Assembly: GCF_014203125.1 (NCBI RefSeq)
Contig: NZ_JACHIH010000003.1
Span: forward strand, 186,001-250,000
DNA: 64,000 nucleotides
Source of the DNA: Rhodopseudomonas rhenobacensis
Lineage (GTDB): Bacteria > Pseudomonadota > Alphaproteobacteria > Rhizobiales > Xanthobacteraceae
Reading direction: 5' to 3'
Part shown: positions 50,506-58,686 of the stretch, piece by piece
How positions within the stretch are numbered: position 1 is the first letter of the stretch
Layout: each line of letters opens with the position of its first letter
Notes under the pieces: generated by a model
The model's input: the letters and a program-made list of their open reading frames with translations, nothing else
Database searches by the model: none
What the model was told of the DNA's origin: nothing
Program-made: the position numbers and the translations under genes

Positions 50506-52096
50506 GCGCGCGCAGCACGCCATAGCCAGCGCCAGCGCCGCGCCGGCGGCGGCTCCGCCCACTGGCGAAGCCGCGATGCCGGCGTCGCAGACCGCCCATG
50601 TGGTGGTGTTCGGCGTCGCCGCCGAACGGCTCGGGCTGCGGCTGAAGGAGGTCGCCGAAATCATCCGGCCGCCGAAGCTGGCGCAGATGCCGATGGCGCC
50701 GCCGAGCCTGCTTGGCCTCGCCAATCTGCGCGGCACGGTGCTGCCGGTGCTGTCGCTGCGCCGCCTGCTCGGCTGGGAGGACGCCGAAGCCGCCGAGCTG
50801 GCGCGGGTCATCGTGATCGATCGGCCGGCGCCGTTCGGGCTGTTGGTCGACCGCATCGAGCGGCTGCTGCCGGTGGCCGACGCCGCCGTCGAACAGGACG
50901 ATGCCGGCGCCGGCCAGCTCGATCCCGCGCTGTTGGAGGGCGTGATCAAGGCCGGCGAAGGCCACGACACCATCAAGGTGCTGCATCCCGATCGGCTGTT
51001 GCGCGAGCAGTTCGCCCGGCTGAGTAGCGCCGCGCCGCGCGCGGTGACTGGAGTCTCGGCGATTGCACCAGCTGCGGCACGCAGCGAGACGGCCGCGCAC
51101 CGCCAGGCGCTGCTCAGCTTCGATCTCGGCGCCCAGGAATACGCGCTGCCGCTGGAGCGGGTGCTGGAAATCATCGCGCTGCCGGACCACGTCTCCGAGG
51201 TGCCGCGGCCGGAAACCGCGGTGCTCGGCGTGGTGACGCTGCGCGACCGCTTGCTGCCGCTGGTGTCGCTGCGCACGCTGCTGGGATTTGCCGACGAACT
51301 GATCCGCGACGGCCGCGGCAAGGTGATCGTGCTGTCGCTCGGTCACGGCGCCGTCGGCGTCGTGGTCGATCGCACCCGCGACATCCTGCGGGTCGACCCG
51401 GCGCTGATCGATCCGGCGCCGGCGTTGTTGACCCGCGGCGCCGGCGACGCCGAGATCGCCGCGATCTGCCGGCTCGACCACGGCAGGCGGCTGGTCGGGC
51501 TGCTCAGCCCGGACCGGCTGTTCCGCTCCGAGCTGGTCAGCCGGGTGTTGTCGCAGCAGCTCGAGCAGGGCAGTGTCGGGCCGCAGCAAGCCGATGGGGA
51601 CGCGATGGCCGACGAGCAGTTCATTGTCTTCAGGCTGGGCGAGCAGGACTATGGCGTGCCGGTCGCCGCGATCGACGAGGTGGCGCGGGCGCCGGAGCGG
51701 GTGACGCGGCTGCCGAAGGCGCCGTCCTTCATCGACGGGGTGATGAACCTGCGCGGCAGCGTGATGCCGATCGTCGATCTGCGGCGGCGCTTCGAATTGC
51801 CCGCCAACGACGCCGCGACCGCGCAGCGCGTGCTGGTGCTGGACAGCGGCGGCGGCAAGACCGGCTTTCTGGTCGACAGCGTCTCGGAGCTGATCCGAAT
51901 TCCCGCACCGGCGATCAGCGCCGCGCCGGAGGTCTCCGCCGATCAGGCCCGGCTGATCCACCGCGTCGCCAATCTGCAAGCCAGCGGCCGCATCATCCTG
52001 TTGATCGATCCGGCGCAATTGCTGGATCGCGTCGAGGCCGACGTGCTGGCCAAATTCGACCGCAACGCGGCCGACGCAGCGTTGCCGGCGTCGTGA
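50498..52096 (+). CDS. Three-domain CheW coupling protein
   Basis: 532 residues from ATG at 50498, overlapping the MCP stop by 8 bp. Three CheW domains can be seen: [20 protein letters not shown] and [20 protein letters not shown] (about 30-160), [20 protein letters not shown] and [20 protein letters not shown] (about 200-360), and [20 protein letters not shown] and [20 protein letters not shown] (about 370-510). Each has the GVxxLRGxxLPxxxL-type repeat. CheW couples receptors to CheA; three domains would bridge multiple partners. The next gene overlaps by GTGA. Confidence 0.9.
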   Translation: MGKRAQHAIASASAAPAAAPPTGEAAMPASQTAHVVVFGVAAERLGLRLKEVAEIIRPPKLAQMPMAPPSLLGLANLRGTVLPVLSLRRLLGWEDAEAAELARVIVIDRPAPFGLLVDRIERLLPVADAAVEQDDAGAGQLDPALLEGVIKAGEGHDTIKVLHPDRLLREQFARLSSAAPRAVTGVSAIAPAAARSETAAHRQALLSFDLGAQEYALPLERVLEIIALPDHVSEVPRPETAVLGVVTLRDRLLPLVSLRTLLGFADELIRDGRGKVIVLSLGHGAVGVVVDRTRDILRVDPALIDPAPALLTRGAGDAEIAAICRLDHGRRLVGLLSPDRLFRSELVSRVLSQQLEQGSVGPQQADGDAMADEQFIVFRLGEQDYGVPVAAIDEVARAPERVTRLPKAPSFIDGVMNLRGSVMPIVDLRRRFELPANDAATAQRVLVLDSGGGKTGFLVDSVSELIRIPAPAISAAPEVSADQARLIHRVANLQASGRIILLIDPAQLLDRVEADVLAKFDRNAADAALPAS

Positions 52097-53187
52097 TCAG
52101 GCTGCTGATCGCCGACGATTCCGCCTTGGTGCGCAAGCTGCTCGAAGGCGTCTTCCTGGAGGAAGGCGATTTCGAGATCCGCACCGCGCGCACCGGCCTG
52201 GAGGCGCTCGACATGGTGCGCGCCTTCGATCCGCATGTGGTGACGCTCGACGTGCAGATGCCCGGCATGGACGGGCTGACCTGTCTCGGCCGCATCATGA
52301 TCGAGGCGCCGCGGCCGGTGGTGATGATCTCCTCGCTGACCGAGCAGAACGCCGACGCCACGCTGTCGGCGATGGCGCTCGGCGCGGTCGACGTCATCGC
52401 CAAGCCGGGCGGCACCTTCTCGCTGGAACTCGACCGGCTGCGGCCGCTGCTGGTGGGCACCATCCGCGCCGCGGCGGCGGCCAAGATCCGCCCCACTCAC
52501 CGGCTCGCCGATCGGATCCGGCATAAGTTCCAGGACGCCGCCGCGAGCCCGCGCGCGCGGTCGGCGCGGCGCGGCGCCGCGCGGCGGCACGCCGAGCCCG
52601 CGCCGGGGCTGGTGCTGATCGGCACCTCCACCGGCGGGCCGGCGGCGCTCAACGTGGTGCTGCCGGAGCTGCCGGCGGATTTCCCCTGGCCGGTGCTGAT
52701 CGCGCAGCATCTGCCGGCGACCTTCACCGGCGCCTTCGCCAAGCGGCTCGACGGCGAATGCGCGCTGAACGTGGTCGAGGTCGACGTGCCGCGACTGCTG
52801 GAGCCCGGCACGATCTATATCGGCCGCGGCGATGCCGACGTCATCGTGGCGCCGCGGCCGACCGGACTGATCGCGCTGTCGGTGCCGGCGCGGCGCGACT
52901 ATCCGTGGCATCCGAGCGTCGAGCGGATGGTCGATAGCGCGCTGGAGCATTATGACGCGACAAGATTGCTCGGCGTGCTGATGACCGGGATGGGCGACGA
53001 CGGTGCCGGCGCGATGACGCGGCTGCGCGCGCAAGGCGGGCGCACCATCGCCGAGGCGGAGTCCACCGCGGTGGTCTGGGGCATGCCGGGCGAATTGGTC
53101 AGGCAAGGCGGCGCCACGCTGGTGCTGCCGGTGGAGGAGATCGCCGCCGCGGTGATCGAAGGGGTGAGCGCCGATGCCGCTGATTAG
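52093..53187 (+). CDS. cheB: Chemoreceptor methylesterase CheB
   Basis: 364 residues from a GTG at 52093. The receiver domain has RLLIADDSALVRKLLEG and VVTLDVQMPGMDGL with the phospho-Asp. The methylesterase has the Ser-His-Asp triad: VLIGTSTGGPAALNVVL, VLIAQHLPATFTGAFAKRL and LLGVLMTGMGDDGAGAMTRL. It removes receptor methyl groups added by CheR. The linker between domains is unusually Arg/Ala rich (ASPRARSARRGAARRHAEP). It overlaps the HEAT gene by 14 bp. Confidence 0.95.
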   Translation: MIRLLIADDSALVRKLLEGVFLEEGDFEIRTARTGLEALDMVRAFDPHVVTLDVQMPGMDGLTCLGRIMIEAPRPVVMISSLTEQNADATLSAMALGAVDVIAKPGGTFSLELDRLRPLLVGTIRAAAAAKIRPTHRLADRIRHKFQDAAASPRARSARRGAARRHAEPAPGLVLIGTSTGGPAALNVVLPELPADFPWPVLIAQHLPATFTGAFAKRLDGECALNVVEVDVPRLLEPGTIYIGRGDADVIVAPRPTGLIALSVPARRDYPWHPSVERMVDSALEHYDATRLLGVLMTGMGDDGAGAMTRLRAQGGRTIAEAESTAVVWGMPGELVRQGGATLVLPVEEIAAAVIEGVSADAAD

Positions 53188-53797
53188 ACGCGACGACAAC
53201 AAGACTGCCGCGCCGCGCGAGCCGGTCGCCGACGCCGCGGCGCTGACGGCGGCGCTCGGTGATCCCGATCCGGATCGGCGCTGGCGCGCCGCGCGCAGCC
53301 TCGGCAGCGACGCCGGCGCGGTGCCGGCCCTGGCCGCGGCGCTCGCCGCCGAACAGCTGCCGCAGGTCCGCGAGGCGATCATGACCGCACTGCTGCGGAT
53401 CGGCGATGCCGGCGCGGTGGCGGCGCTGCTGCCGTCGCTGCGGGCGCAGGACGCAGCCTTGCGGGCGTCGGCGATCGAGGCGTTGCAGGCGATGCCGGAG
53501 GCGACGCTGCCGTTCATGACGGCGCTGTTCGCAGATGCCGATTCCGACGTGCGGATCCTGGCGACCGAGCTGGTGCGCAACATGCCGGCGGAGACCGCCA
53601 CCCCGCTATTGTGCGACCTGTTGGCGCACGAGCCGCATCCCAATGTCTGCGCCGCAGCGATCGACGTGCTGGCCGAGGTCGGCACGCCGGCGGCGATCCC
53701 GGCGTTGCAGGCCTGCGCCAGCCGGTTCGCCGAAGTCTCGTTCCTGCGCTTTGTAGTGGCGGTGGCGATCGATCAGATTTCCGGCGCGGAGCATTGA
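53174..53797 (+). CDS. HEAT-repeat protein in the che operon
   Basis: 207 residues of helical HEAT-type repeats (DPDPDRRWRAARSLGSDAG, then AVPALAAALAAEQLPQVREA, then DAALRASAIEALQAMPEATL, then ADSDVRILATELVRNMPAET, then HPNVCAAAIDVLAEVGTPAA). Such proteins serve as protein-binding scaffolds. It lies between cheB and cheR with overlap on one side and 7 bp on the other, so it is probably part of the signalling complex. It is not a standard che component. Confidence 0.85.
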   Translation: MPLIRRDDNKTAAPREPVADAAALTAALGDPDPDRRWRAARSLGSDAGAVPALAAALAAEQLPQVREAIMTALLRIGDAGAVAALLPSLRAQDAALRASAIEALQAMPEATLPFMTALFADADSDVRILATELVRNMPAETATPLLCDLLAHEPHPNVCAAAIDVLAEVGTPAAIPALQACASRFAEVSFLRFVVAVAIDQISGAEH

Positions 53798-53804
53798 GCC
53801 GAGC

Positions 53805-54677
53805 ATGACTCGACCCGGTGCCGGCCCCAGCGTTGCGATCAGCCAGCAGGACGTTCGCCGGCTGTGCGAATTCCTCTATCGCCGCACCGGCATGTCGTTC
53901 GCCGACAACAAGCGCTACTACATCGATCGCAGGCTGGCGGAGCGGATCGCCGCCACCGGCTGCGGCTCGTTCGCGGATTACTTCGCGATGCTGCGCGCCG
54001 ACGCCGAGCACGAGATCGAGCATCTGGTGAATTCCTTCACCGTCAACGAAACCTATTTCGACCGCGAAGAGCATCAGCTGCGCTGCATGACCGCGAGCCT
54101 GCTCGACGAGTTGCTGACACGGAAGGGCCCCGACGAGACCTTGCGGATCTGGTCGGTGCCGTGTTCGACCGGCGAGGAGCCGTATTCGATCGCGATCTGG
54201 CTGATGGAGCATTGGCGCGACGTCGACAAATACAACATCGAGATCGTCGGCTCCGACATCGACACCAGCGCGCTGCAGAAGGCCGAACAGGGCATCTATG
54301 GCGAGCGCGCCTTGATGCGGCTGACCCGCGACGTGGTGGCGCGCTATTTCAAGCCGCTGAGCCCCGGCAAGTATCAGATCGATCCGGGATTGCGGGAATC
54401 GATCCGCTTCACCCACGCCAATCTGGTCGACGCCGCCGACATGGCGCAGTACCGCGATTTCGACATCGTGTTCTGCCGCAACGTGCTGATCTATTTCGAC
54501 GATGCCTCGCGCCGCATCGCCGCGGAAAATCTCTACGACTGCCTGCGTCCCGGCGGCTTCATCTGCCTCGGGCACTCCGAGACGATGAGCCGGATCTCGC
54601 CGCTGTTTCGGATACGCCGGTTTCCCGACGCCATCATCTATCAAAAACCTGGGGCCGATCATGACGAGCAACAGTGA
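53805..54677 (+). CDS. cheR: Chemoreceptor methyltransferase CheR
   Basis: 290 residues. The N-terminal helical domain (DVRRLCEFLYRRTGMSFADN, then KRYYIDRRLAERIAA) is followed by the SAM-binding core: NSFTVNETYFDREEHQL, WSVPCSTGEEPYSIAIWLME, IVGSDIDTSALQKAEQGIYG, and DIVFCRNVLIYFDDASRRIA. It methylates receptor glutamates using S-adenosylmethionine. It overlaps cheY1 by 17 bp at its 3' end. Confidence 0.95.
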   Translation: MTRPGAGPSVAISQQDVRRLCEFLYRRTGMSFADNKRYYIDRRLAERIAATGCGSFADYFAMLRADAEHEIEHLVNSFTVNETYFDREEHQLRCMTASLLDELLTRKGPDETLRIWSVPCSTGEEPYSIAIWLMEHWRDVDKYNIEIVGSDIDTSALQKAEQGIYGERALMRLTRDVVARYFKPLSPGKYQIDPGLRESIRFTHANLVDAADMAQYRDFDIVFCRNVLIYFDDASRRIAAENLYDCLRPGGFICLGHSETMSRISPLFRIRRFPDAIIYQKPGADHDEQQ

Positions 54678-55068
54678 AGCCGGCGCCGCCGCCGCGCCGC
54701 GACGGATTTTGGTGGTCGACGATTCCTCGCTGGTGCGGCTGTATTACCGCGCCGCGCTGGAGAAGGCCGGCTTTGCCGTCGATCAGGCGATCAACGGTAT
54801 CGAGGCGATGGAAAAGTGCCTGGTGGAGCGCTTCGACCTGGTGATCGTCGACGTCAACATGCCGCGGATGGACGGGCTGTCGTTCCTGCGCGCGCTGCGC
54901 GGCAGCGCGCCTGAAATCGCCTCGCTGCCGGCGCTGATGATCTCCACCGAGGCCGGCCAGCAGGATCGCGACGACGCCCGCGCCGCCGGCGCCAATTTCT
55001 ATCTGGTCAAGCCGGTGTCGGAAGCCGATCTGCTCAGTCACGTGGCGCTGCTCGCCGGGGCGCCGTGA
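54661..55068 (+). CDS. CheY-type response regulator 1
   Basis: 135 residues, single receiver domain. RRILVVDDSSLVRLYYRAAL, then LVIVDVNMPRMDGLSFLRAL with the phospho-Asp, ALMISTEAGQQDRDDARAAG with the Ser/Thr, and FYLVKPVSEADLLSHVALL with the Lys. No output domain. It overlaps cheR and cheA, so is co-expressed. Probably the main phosphate acceptor from CheA, with CheC-like phosphatases in the same cluster. Confidence 0.92.
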   Translation: MTSNSEAGAAAAPRRILVVDDSSLVRLYYRAALEKAGFAVDQAINGIEAMEKCLVERFDLVIVDVNMPRMDGLSFLRALRGSAPEIASLPALMISTEAGQQDRDDARAAGANFYLVKPVSEADLLSHVALLAGAP

Positions 55069-57329
55069 TGGATGCGCTGCGCGAGCAATTCGTCCTCGAG
55101 GCGCGCGAACTGGTGCAGCAGGCCGGCGACGACCTGATCGCGCTGGAGCGCGACGGCGGCTCCGCGCCGCGGATCGAATCGGTGTTTCGCGCCTTCCACA
55201 CGCTGAAGGGCGCTGCCGGCCTGGTCGACTTGCCGGCGATGGGCTTGGCGATGCACGCCGCCGAGGATCTCTTGGCCGAGGTGCAGGCCGGCCGGATCGG
55301 CGTCACCCCGCCGATCATCGACGGCGCGCTGCAGTGCCTCGACCAGGTGTCGCGCTGGGTCGATTACTTTGAAGCTGACGGCGCGCTGCCGGCGGATGCC
55401 GGCGAAGTGGCGCGGCAACTGGCCGAGGCGTTGCGTTTGCTGCTGGCGCCGGGCGGTGGTGGCAGCGCGGCGGCTGCCGCGGCGAGCGCGGTGCCGGACT
55501 GGGTCGCGGAGCTTTTGGAGGAGGCGCGGGCCAATCTGCCGGACGCGCCGGTTGCGGCGCTTTCGGCGGTGGACTATCAGCCGCATCCCGGTTGTTACTT
55601 CAACGGCGACGATCCGCTCGGGCTGATGCGCAAGATCCCGCAGCTGTTAGCCTTGCGGATCGCGCCGCGCGAGCCGTTTGCGGACCTGGCCGAGATCGAT
55701 CCTTACGCCTGTAACCTTCGGCTGCGGGCGATCGCGGCGGTCGACCGCGCCGCGCTGGCCGCGGTGTTCCGGCTGCAGCCCGATCAGGTGCGGATCGTCG
55801 AACTGTCGCCCGAGCTGCTGGCGCCGCCGCCGTCCGCTGCGGCAGCCGCGAGCGCGGCCCCCGCCGGGGTCTCCGACCTGGTGCGCGGGTTGATCGAGGA
55901 GCAGGCGCGGGTGCTGGCGGCGCCCGGCGAGGCCGCCGATCTGGTCGGCCGGATCGGCGCTGCGGCGCGGGTCGCCATCAACGGCTTGCGGCATGACGGC
56001 TTGGCGGAGGCGGCCGCGCAGGTCGAGGCCGCCGCCGCGCAGGCCAGCGCGCAATCCGATCCCGCCGGGCTGCAGCGTTGCCTTGCGCGGATCCTGGCCG
56101 GCGAGGCCGTCGCCGCCGCCGAGCCGGAGGCTGCGGTCGAGAGCGCCGCCGGCGGCCGCGGCAGCCGCACGTTGCGGATCGAGGAGGCGCGGATCGACGC
56201 GCTGGTCAATCTGGCCGGCGAGCTCACCCTGGTGAAGAACAGCTTGGCGCATCTCGCCAAACGCGCCGCGAATGGCGGCGGCGACATCGCCCGGCTGCTG
56301 CGTCACGAGGTCGACGCGTTCGAGCGGCTCGACGCCGAAATGCGCGCGGCCATCCTGCAATTGCGCATGGTGCCGGTGGCGCAGCTGTTTCGCAGCTTTC
56401 CGCGGCTGGTGCGCGACCTCGCGCAGCGGCTCGGCAAGTCGGTGGCGCTGGTCACCGAGGGCGAGACCACGGAATCCGACAAGACCGTGGTGGACCTGTT
56501 GTTCGAGCCGATGCTGCATCTGGTCCGCAACGCGCTCGACCACGGCATCGAGACGCCGGAGCAGCGCGTCGCGGCAGGCAAGCCGGAGGCCGCGATGCTG
56601 ACGCTGCGGGCGCAGCGCTGCAGCGACCGCTTCATCGTCGAGGTGATCGACGACGGCCGCGGCATCGACCCCGCGATGGTGCGGCGTCGCGCCGCCGACA
56701 AGGCGCTGCTCGGCGCCGCGGAGCTGGCCGCGTTGTCCGACGCCCAGGTGATCGACCTGGTGTTCGCGCCCGGCTTCTCCACCACCGCGAAGATCTCCGA
56801 CATTTCCGGCCGCGGCGTCGGCATGGACATCGTGCGCGCGACCATTGCGCCGATCGGCGGCCGGGTGACGCTGCAAAGCCGGGTCGGCGGCGGCACCACG
56901 GTGCGGCTCGACCTGCCGTCTTCGATCGCGATGCTGCGGATCATGGTGGTGGAGGCCGGCAGCCAGCTGTTCGGCATCCCGATGGACGCGGTGTCGCGCA
57001 CGGTGCAGCTTGCGCCGGAGCGGATCAGCCGGTTCAAGGCCAATGACGGCTTCGTGCTGGACGATCGCGTGGTGCCGATCTGCGAATTGGCCGAGCTGAT
57101 GCAGCTGCCGGCGAAGCCGGCCGCCGCCGCCGCGGACCGCCTGGTGGTGGTCGCCGAGGTCGGCGGCAAGCTCGCCGGCCTTGCGGTCGACGCCATCCGC
57201 GACCGGCTGGAGGTGGTGCTGAAGCCGATGCAGGGCGTGCTGTCGACCGCCCGCGGCTTCGCCGGAACCACGCTCTTGGGCGATGGCCGGGTGCTGCTGG
57301 TGCTCGATCTGCAGGAGATCGTTCCATGA
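55065..57329 (+). CDS. cheA: Chemotaxis histidine kinase CheA
   Basis: 754 residues from GTG at 55065 (ATG at 55068 follows at once). HPt domain with FRAFHTLKGAAGLVDLPAMG (phospho-His near 45), a long Ala/Pro-rich P2-like region (residues about 130-350), a dimerisation helix pair (IDALVNLAGELTLVKNSLAH), the ATPase (MLHLVRNALDHGIETPEQRV, VEVIDDGRGIDPAMVRRRA, FSTTAKISDISGRGVGMDIV) and a C-terminal CheW-like domain (VEAGSQLFGIPMDAVSRTVQ). It overlaps cheY1 and the STAS-like gene. No extra receiver domain is fused. Confidence 0.95.
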   Translation: MMDALREQFVLEARELVQQAGDDLIALERDGGSAPRIESVFRAFHTLKGAAGLVDLPAMGLAMHAAEDLLAEVQAGRIGVTPPIIDGALQCLDQVSRWVDYFEADGALPADAGEVARQLAEALRLLLAPGGGGSAAAAAASAVPDWVAELLEEARANLPDAPVAALSAVDYQPHPGCYFNGDDPLGLMRKIPQLLALRIAPREPFADLAEIDPYACNLRLRAIAAVDRAALAAVFRLQPDQVRIVELSPELLAPPPSAAAAASAAPAGVSDLVRGLIEEQARVLAAPGEAADLVGRIGAAARVAINGLRHDGLAEAAAQVEAAAAQASAQSDPAGLQRCLARILAGEAVAAAEPEAAVESAAGGRGSRTLRIEEARIDALVNLAGELTLVKNSLAHLAKRAANGGGDIARLLRHEVDAFERLDAEMRAAILQLRMVPVAQLFRSFPRLVRDLAQRLGKSVALVTEGETTESDKTVVDLLFEPMLHLVRNALDHGIETPEQRVAAGKPEAAMLTLRAQRCSDRFIVEVIDDGRGIDPAMVRRRAADKALLGAAELAALSDAQVIDLVFAPGFSTTAKISDISGRGVGMDIVRATIAPIGGRVTLQSRVGGGTTVRLDLPSSIAMLRIMVVEAGSQLFGIPMDAVSRTVQLAPERISRFKANDGFVLDDRVVPICELAELMQLPAKPAAAAADRLVVVAEVGGKLAGLAVDAIRDRLEVVLKPMQGVLSTARGFAGTTLLGDGRVLLVLDLQEIVP

Positions 57330-57562
57330 GTATCGTTCGCAACACGGCGGGAACGATCGTGCTGTCCGGGGCTTGCTCTGTGGATGAGGCTGAGGCGTTG
57401 CTCCGGCTGTTGCAGGAGACGCCGCGGGCGCAGCTCGACTGGACCGGTGCCAGTCATCTGCACTCCGCTGTGGTCCAGCTCATCCTCGCCGCCAGGCCCG
57501 ATCCCATCGGGCCTTGTGGCGACCCGTTCATTGCGCGGTGGGTCGCCCTCGGGTCGGTGTGA
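57326..57562 (+). CDS. STAS-like small protein
   Basis: 78 residues, start overlapping cheA (ATGA). NTAGTIVLSGACSVDEAEAL, then LLRLLQETPRAQLDWTGASH, then LHSAVVQLILAARPD resembles the STAS fold that binds other signalling proteins, but it is short. Its position in a che operon is known for such proteins. 103 bp separate it from cheY2; no gene is seen there. Confidence 0.6.
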   Translation: MSIVRNTAGTIVLSGACSVDEAEALLRLLQETPRAQLDWTGASHLHSAVVQLILAARPDPIGPCGDPFIARWVALGSV

Positions 57563-57664
57563 AAGGTAGAAAACCGTGCTAGTTCAATTGGCAAGGTTCC
57601 CGCAAGGGTCTCAGCGGACCCGGAACCTCAACAGGCGGCTTGGTGCCGGTGCGAGATAGCGTGA

Positions 57665-58048
57665 ATGCAGCATAAAGTATTGATCGTCGACGACAGCAAG
57701 CTGGCCCGCATGGTGATGGCCAGCGCGTTCCGCCGGTTGCGGCCGGATTGGGACCTGGTCGAAGCCGGCAATGCCGAAGCGGCCATGCAGGCGCTCAGCG
57801 ACGCGGCGCCCGACATCGTTCTGGTGGATTTCAACATGCCCGGCATCGACGGCCTGGAATTGCTGGAGAAGATTCGCTCCGAGCAGCCGAAAATCCCTGC
57901 CGCGGTGGTCTCGGCCAACGTTCAAGACGAAATTATTGCACGGACACGGGAACTTAATGCCGCCTTTATCGCTAAACCCTTGACCGATGAGGCTCTTGAC
58001 GCGTTCCTGGCGGGGGCTGCGCTGCGATTGAAAACGAAGGCGCTATGA
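57665..58048 (+). CDS. CheY-type response regulator 2
   Basis: 127 residues. KVLIVDDSKLARMVMASAFR, then DIVLVDFNMPGIDGLELLEK with the phospho-Asp, VVSANVQDEIIARTRELNAA and FIAKPLTDEALDAFLAGAAL with the Lys. It overlaps cheC2 by 4 bp, so the pair is coupled. With CheC2 as likely phosphatase it forms a self-contained unit next to the hybrid kinase. Confidence 0.92.
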   Translation: MQHKVLIVDDSKLARMVMASAFRRLRPDWDLVEAGNAEAAMQALSDAAPDIVLVDFNMPGIDGLELLEKIRSEQPKIPAAVVSANVQDEIIARTRELNAAFIAKPLTDEALDAFLAGAALRLKTKAL

Positions 58049-58683
58049 GTATCGAACGCGGCGAACTTTCCGAGATCGAACAGGATGCACTCGCAGAAAT
58101 CGCCAATCTCGGCGTCAGCCGGGCGGCGGCGAGCCTGCGCCAGATGGTCGGCGAACAGGTGATGCTGTCCGTTCCGGCAGTGCGGATCGTTGGCCGCGAG
58201 GTCGCCGCCAAGCTGGTCGAAGGCGACAACGCCCCCCAATTGGTCGCGGTGAAGCAGTCGTTCGAAGGACCGTTCGCCGGCAAGGCGCTGTTGATCTTCC
58301 CGCAGGCGCAGAGCCTCGAACTGGTCCGCTCGATCGTCGGCCAGGAGCACAGCCTGGAAGACGTCATCGACCTCGAGCAGGAAGCACTCGCCGAGACCGG
58401 CAACGTGATCCTCAACGCCTGTCTGGCAACCATCGCCAATCTGCTCCGGCGTACTATGCGTATGTCGTTACCGTCGGTGATCCGCGGCGACGGCAGGACT
58501 TTGTTCGAGGTTGACGCCCCCGATGCCGATGGCAATCTGGTGTTGTTCCTGTATATCGACTTCACCATCAAGAACCGCGACATTCGCGGCTTCATCGCGC
58601 TGCTGATGGATCTGCCATCGATCACCGCGTTGAAGGAGATCGTCGCTGAATTCATCGAAGGCGTCGAGCAGCAAACCGCGTAA
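58045..58683 (+). CDS. CheC-like phosphatase 2
   Basis: 212 residues, overlapping cheY2 (ATGA). IEQDALAEIANLGVSRAAAS carries Glu18 and Asn21, and LAETGNVILNACLATIANLL the second pair, so both active-site motifs are intact. Sequence similarity to CheC1 at 47545-48201 is evident along the whole length (LRQMVxxQVxLSVPAV; SLELxRxxVGxxxxLEDxxD). The two genes lie at opposite ends of the cluster, which implies an old duplication. It probably acts on CheY2. Confidence 0.88.
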   Translation: MSIERGELSEIEQDALAEIANLGVSRAAASLRQMVGEQVMLSVPAVRIVGREVAAKLVEGDNAPQLVAVKQSFEGPFAGKALLIFPQAQSLELVRSIVGQEHSLEDVIDLEQEALAETGNVILNACLATIANLLRRTMRMSLPSVIRGDGRTLFEVDAPDADGNLVLFLYIDFTIKNRDIRGFIALLMDLPSITALKEIVAEFIEGVEQQTA

Positions 58684-58686
58684 CGA

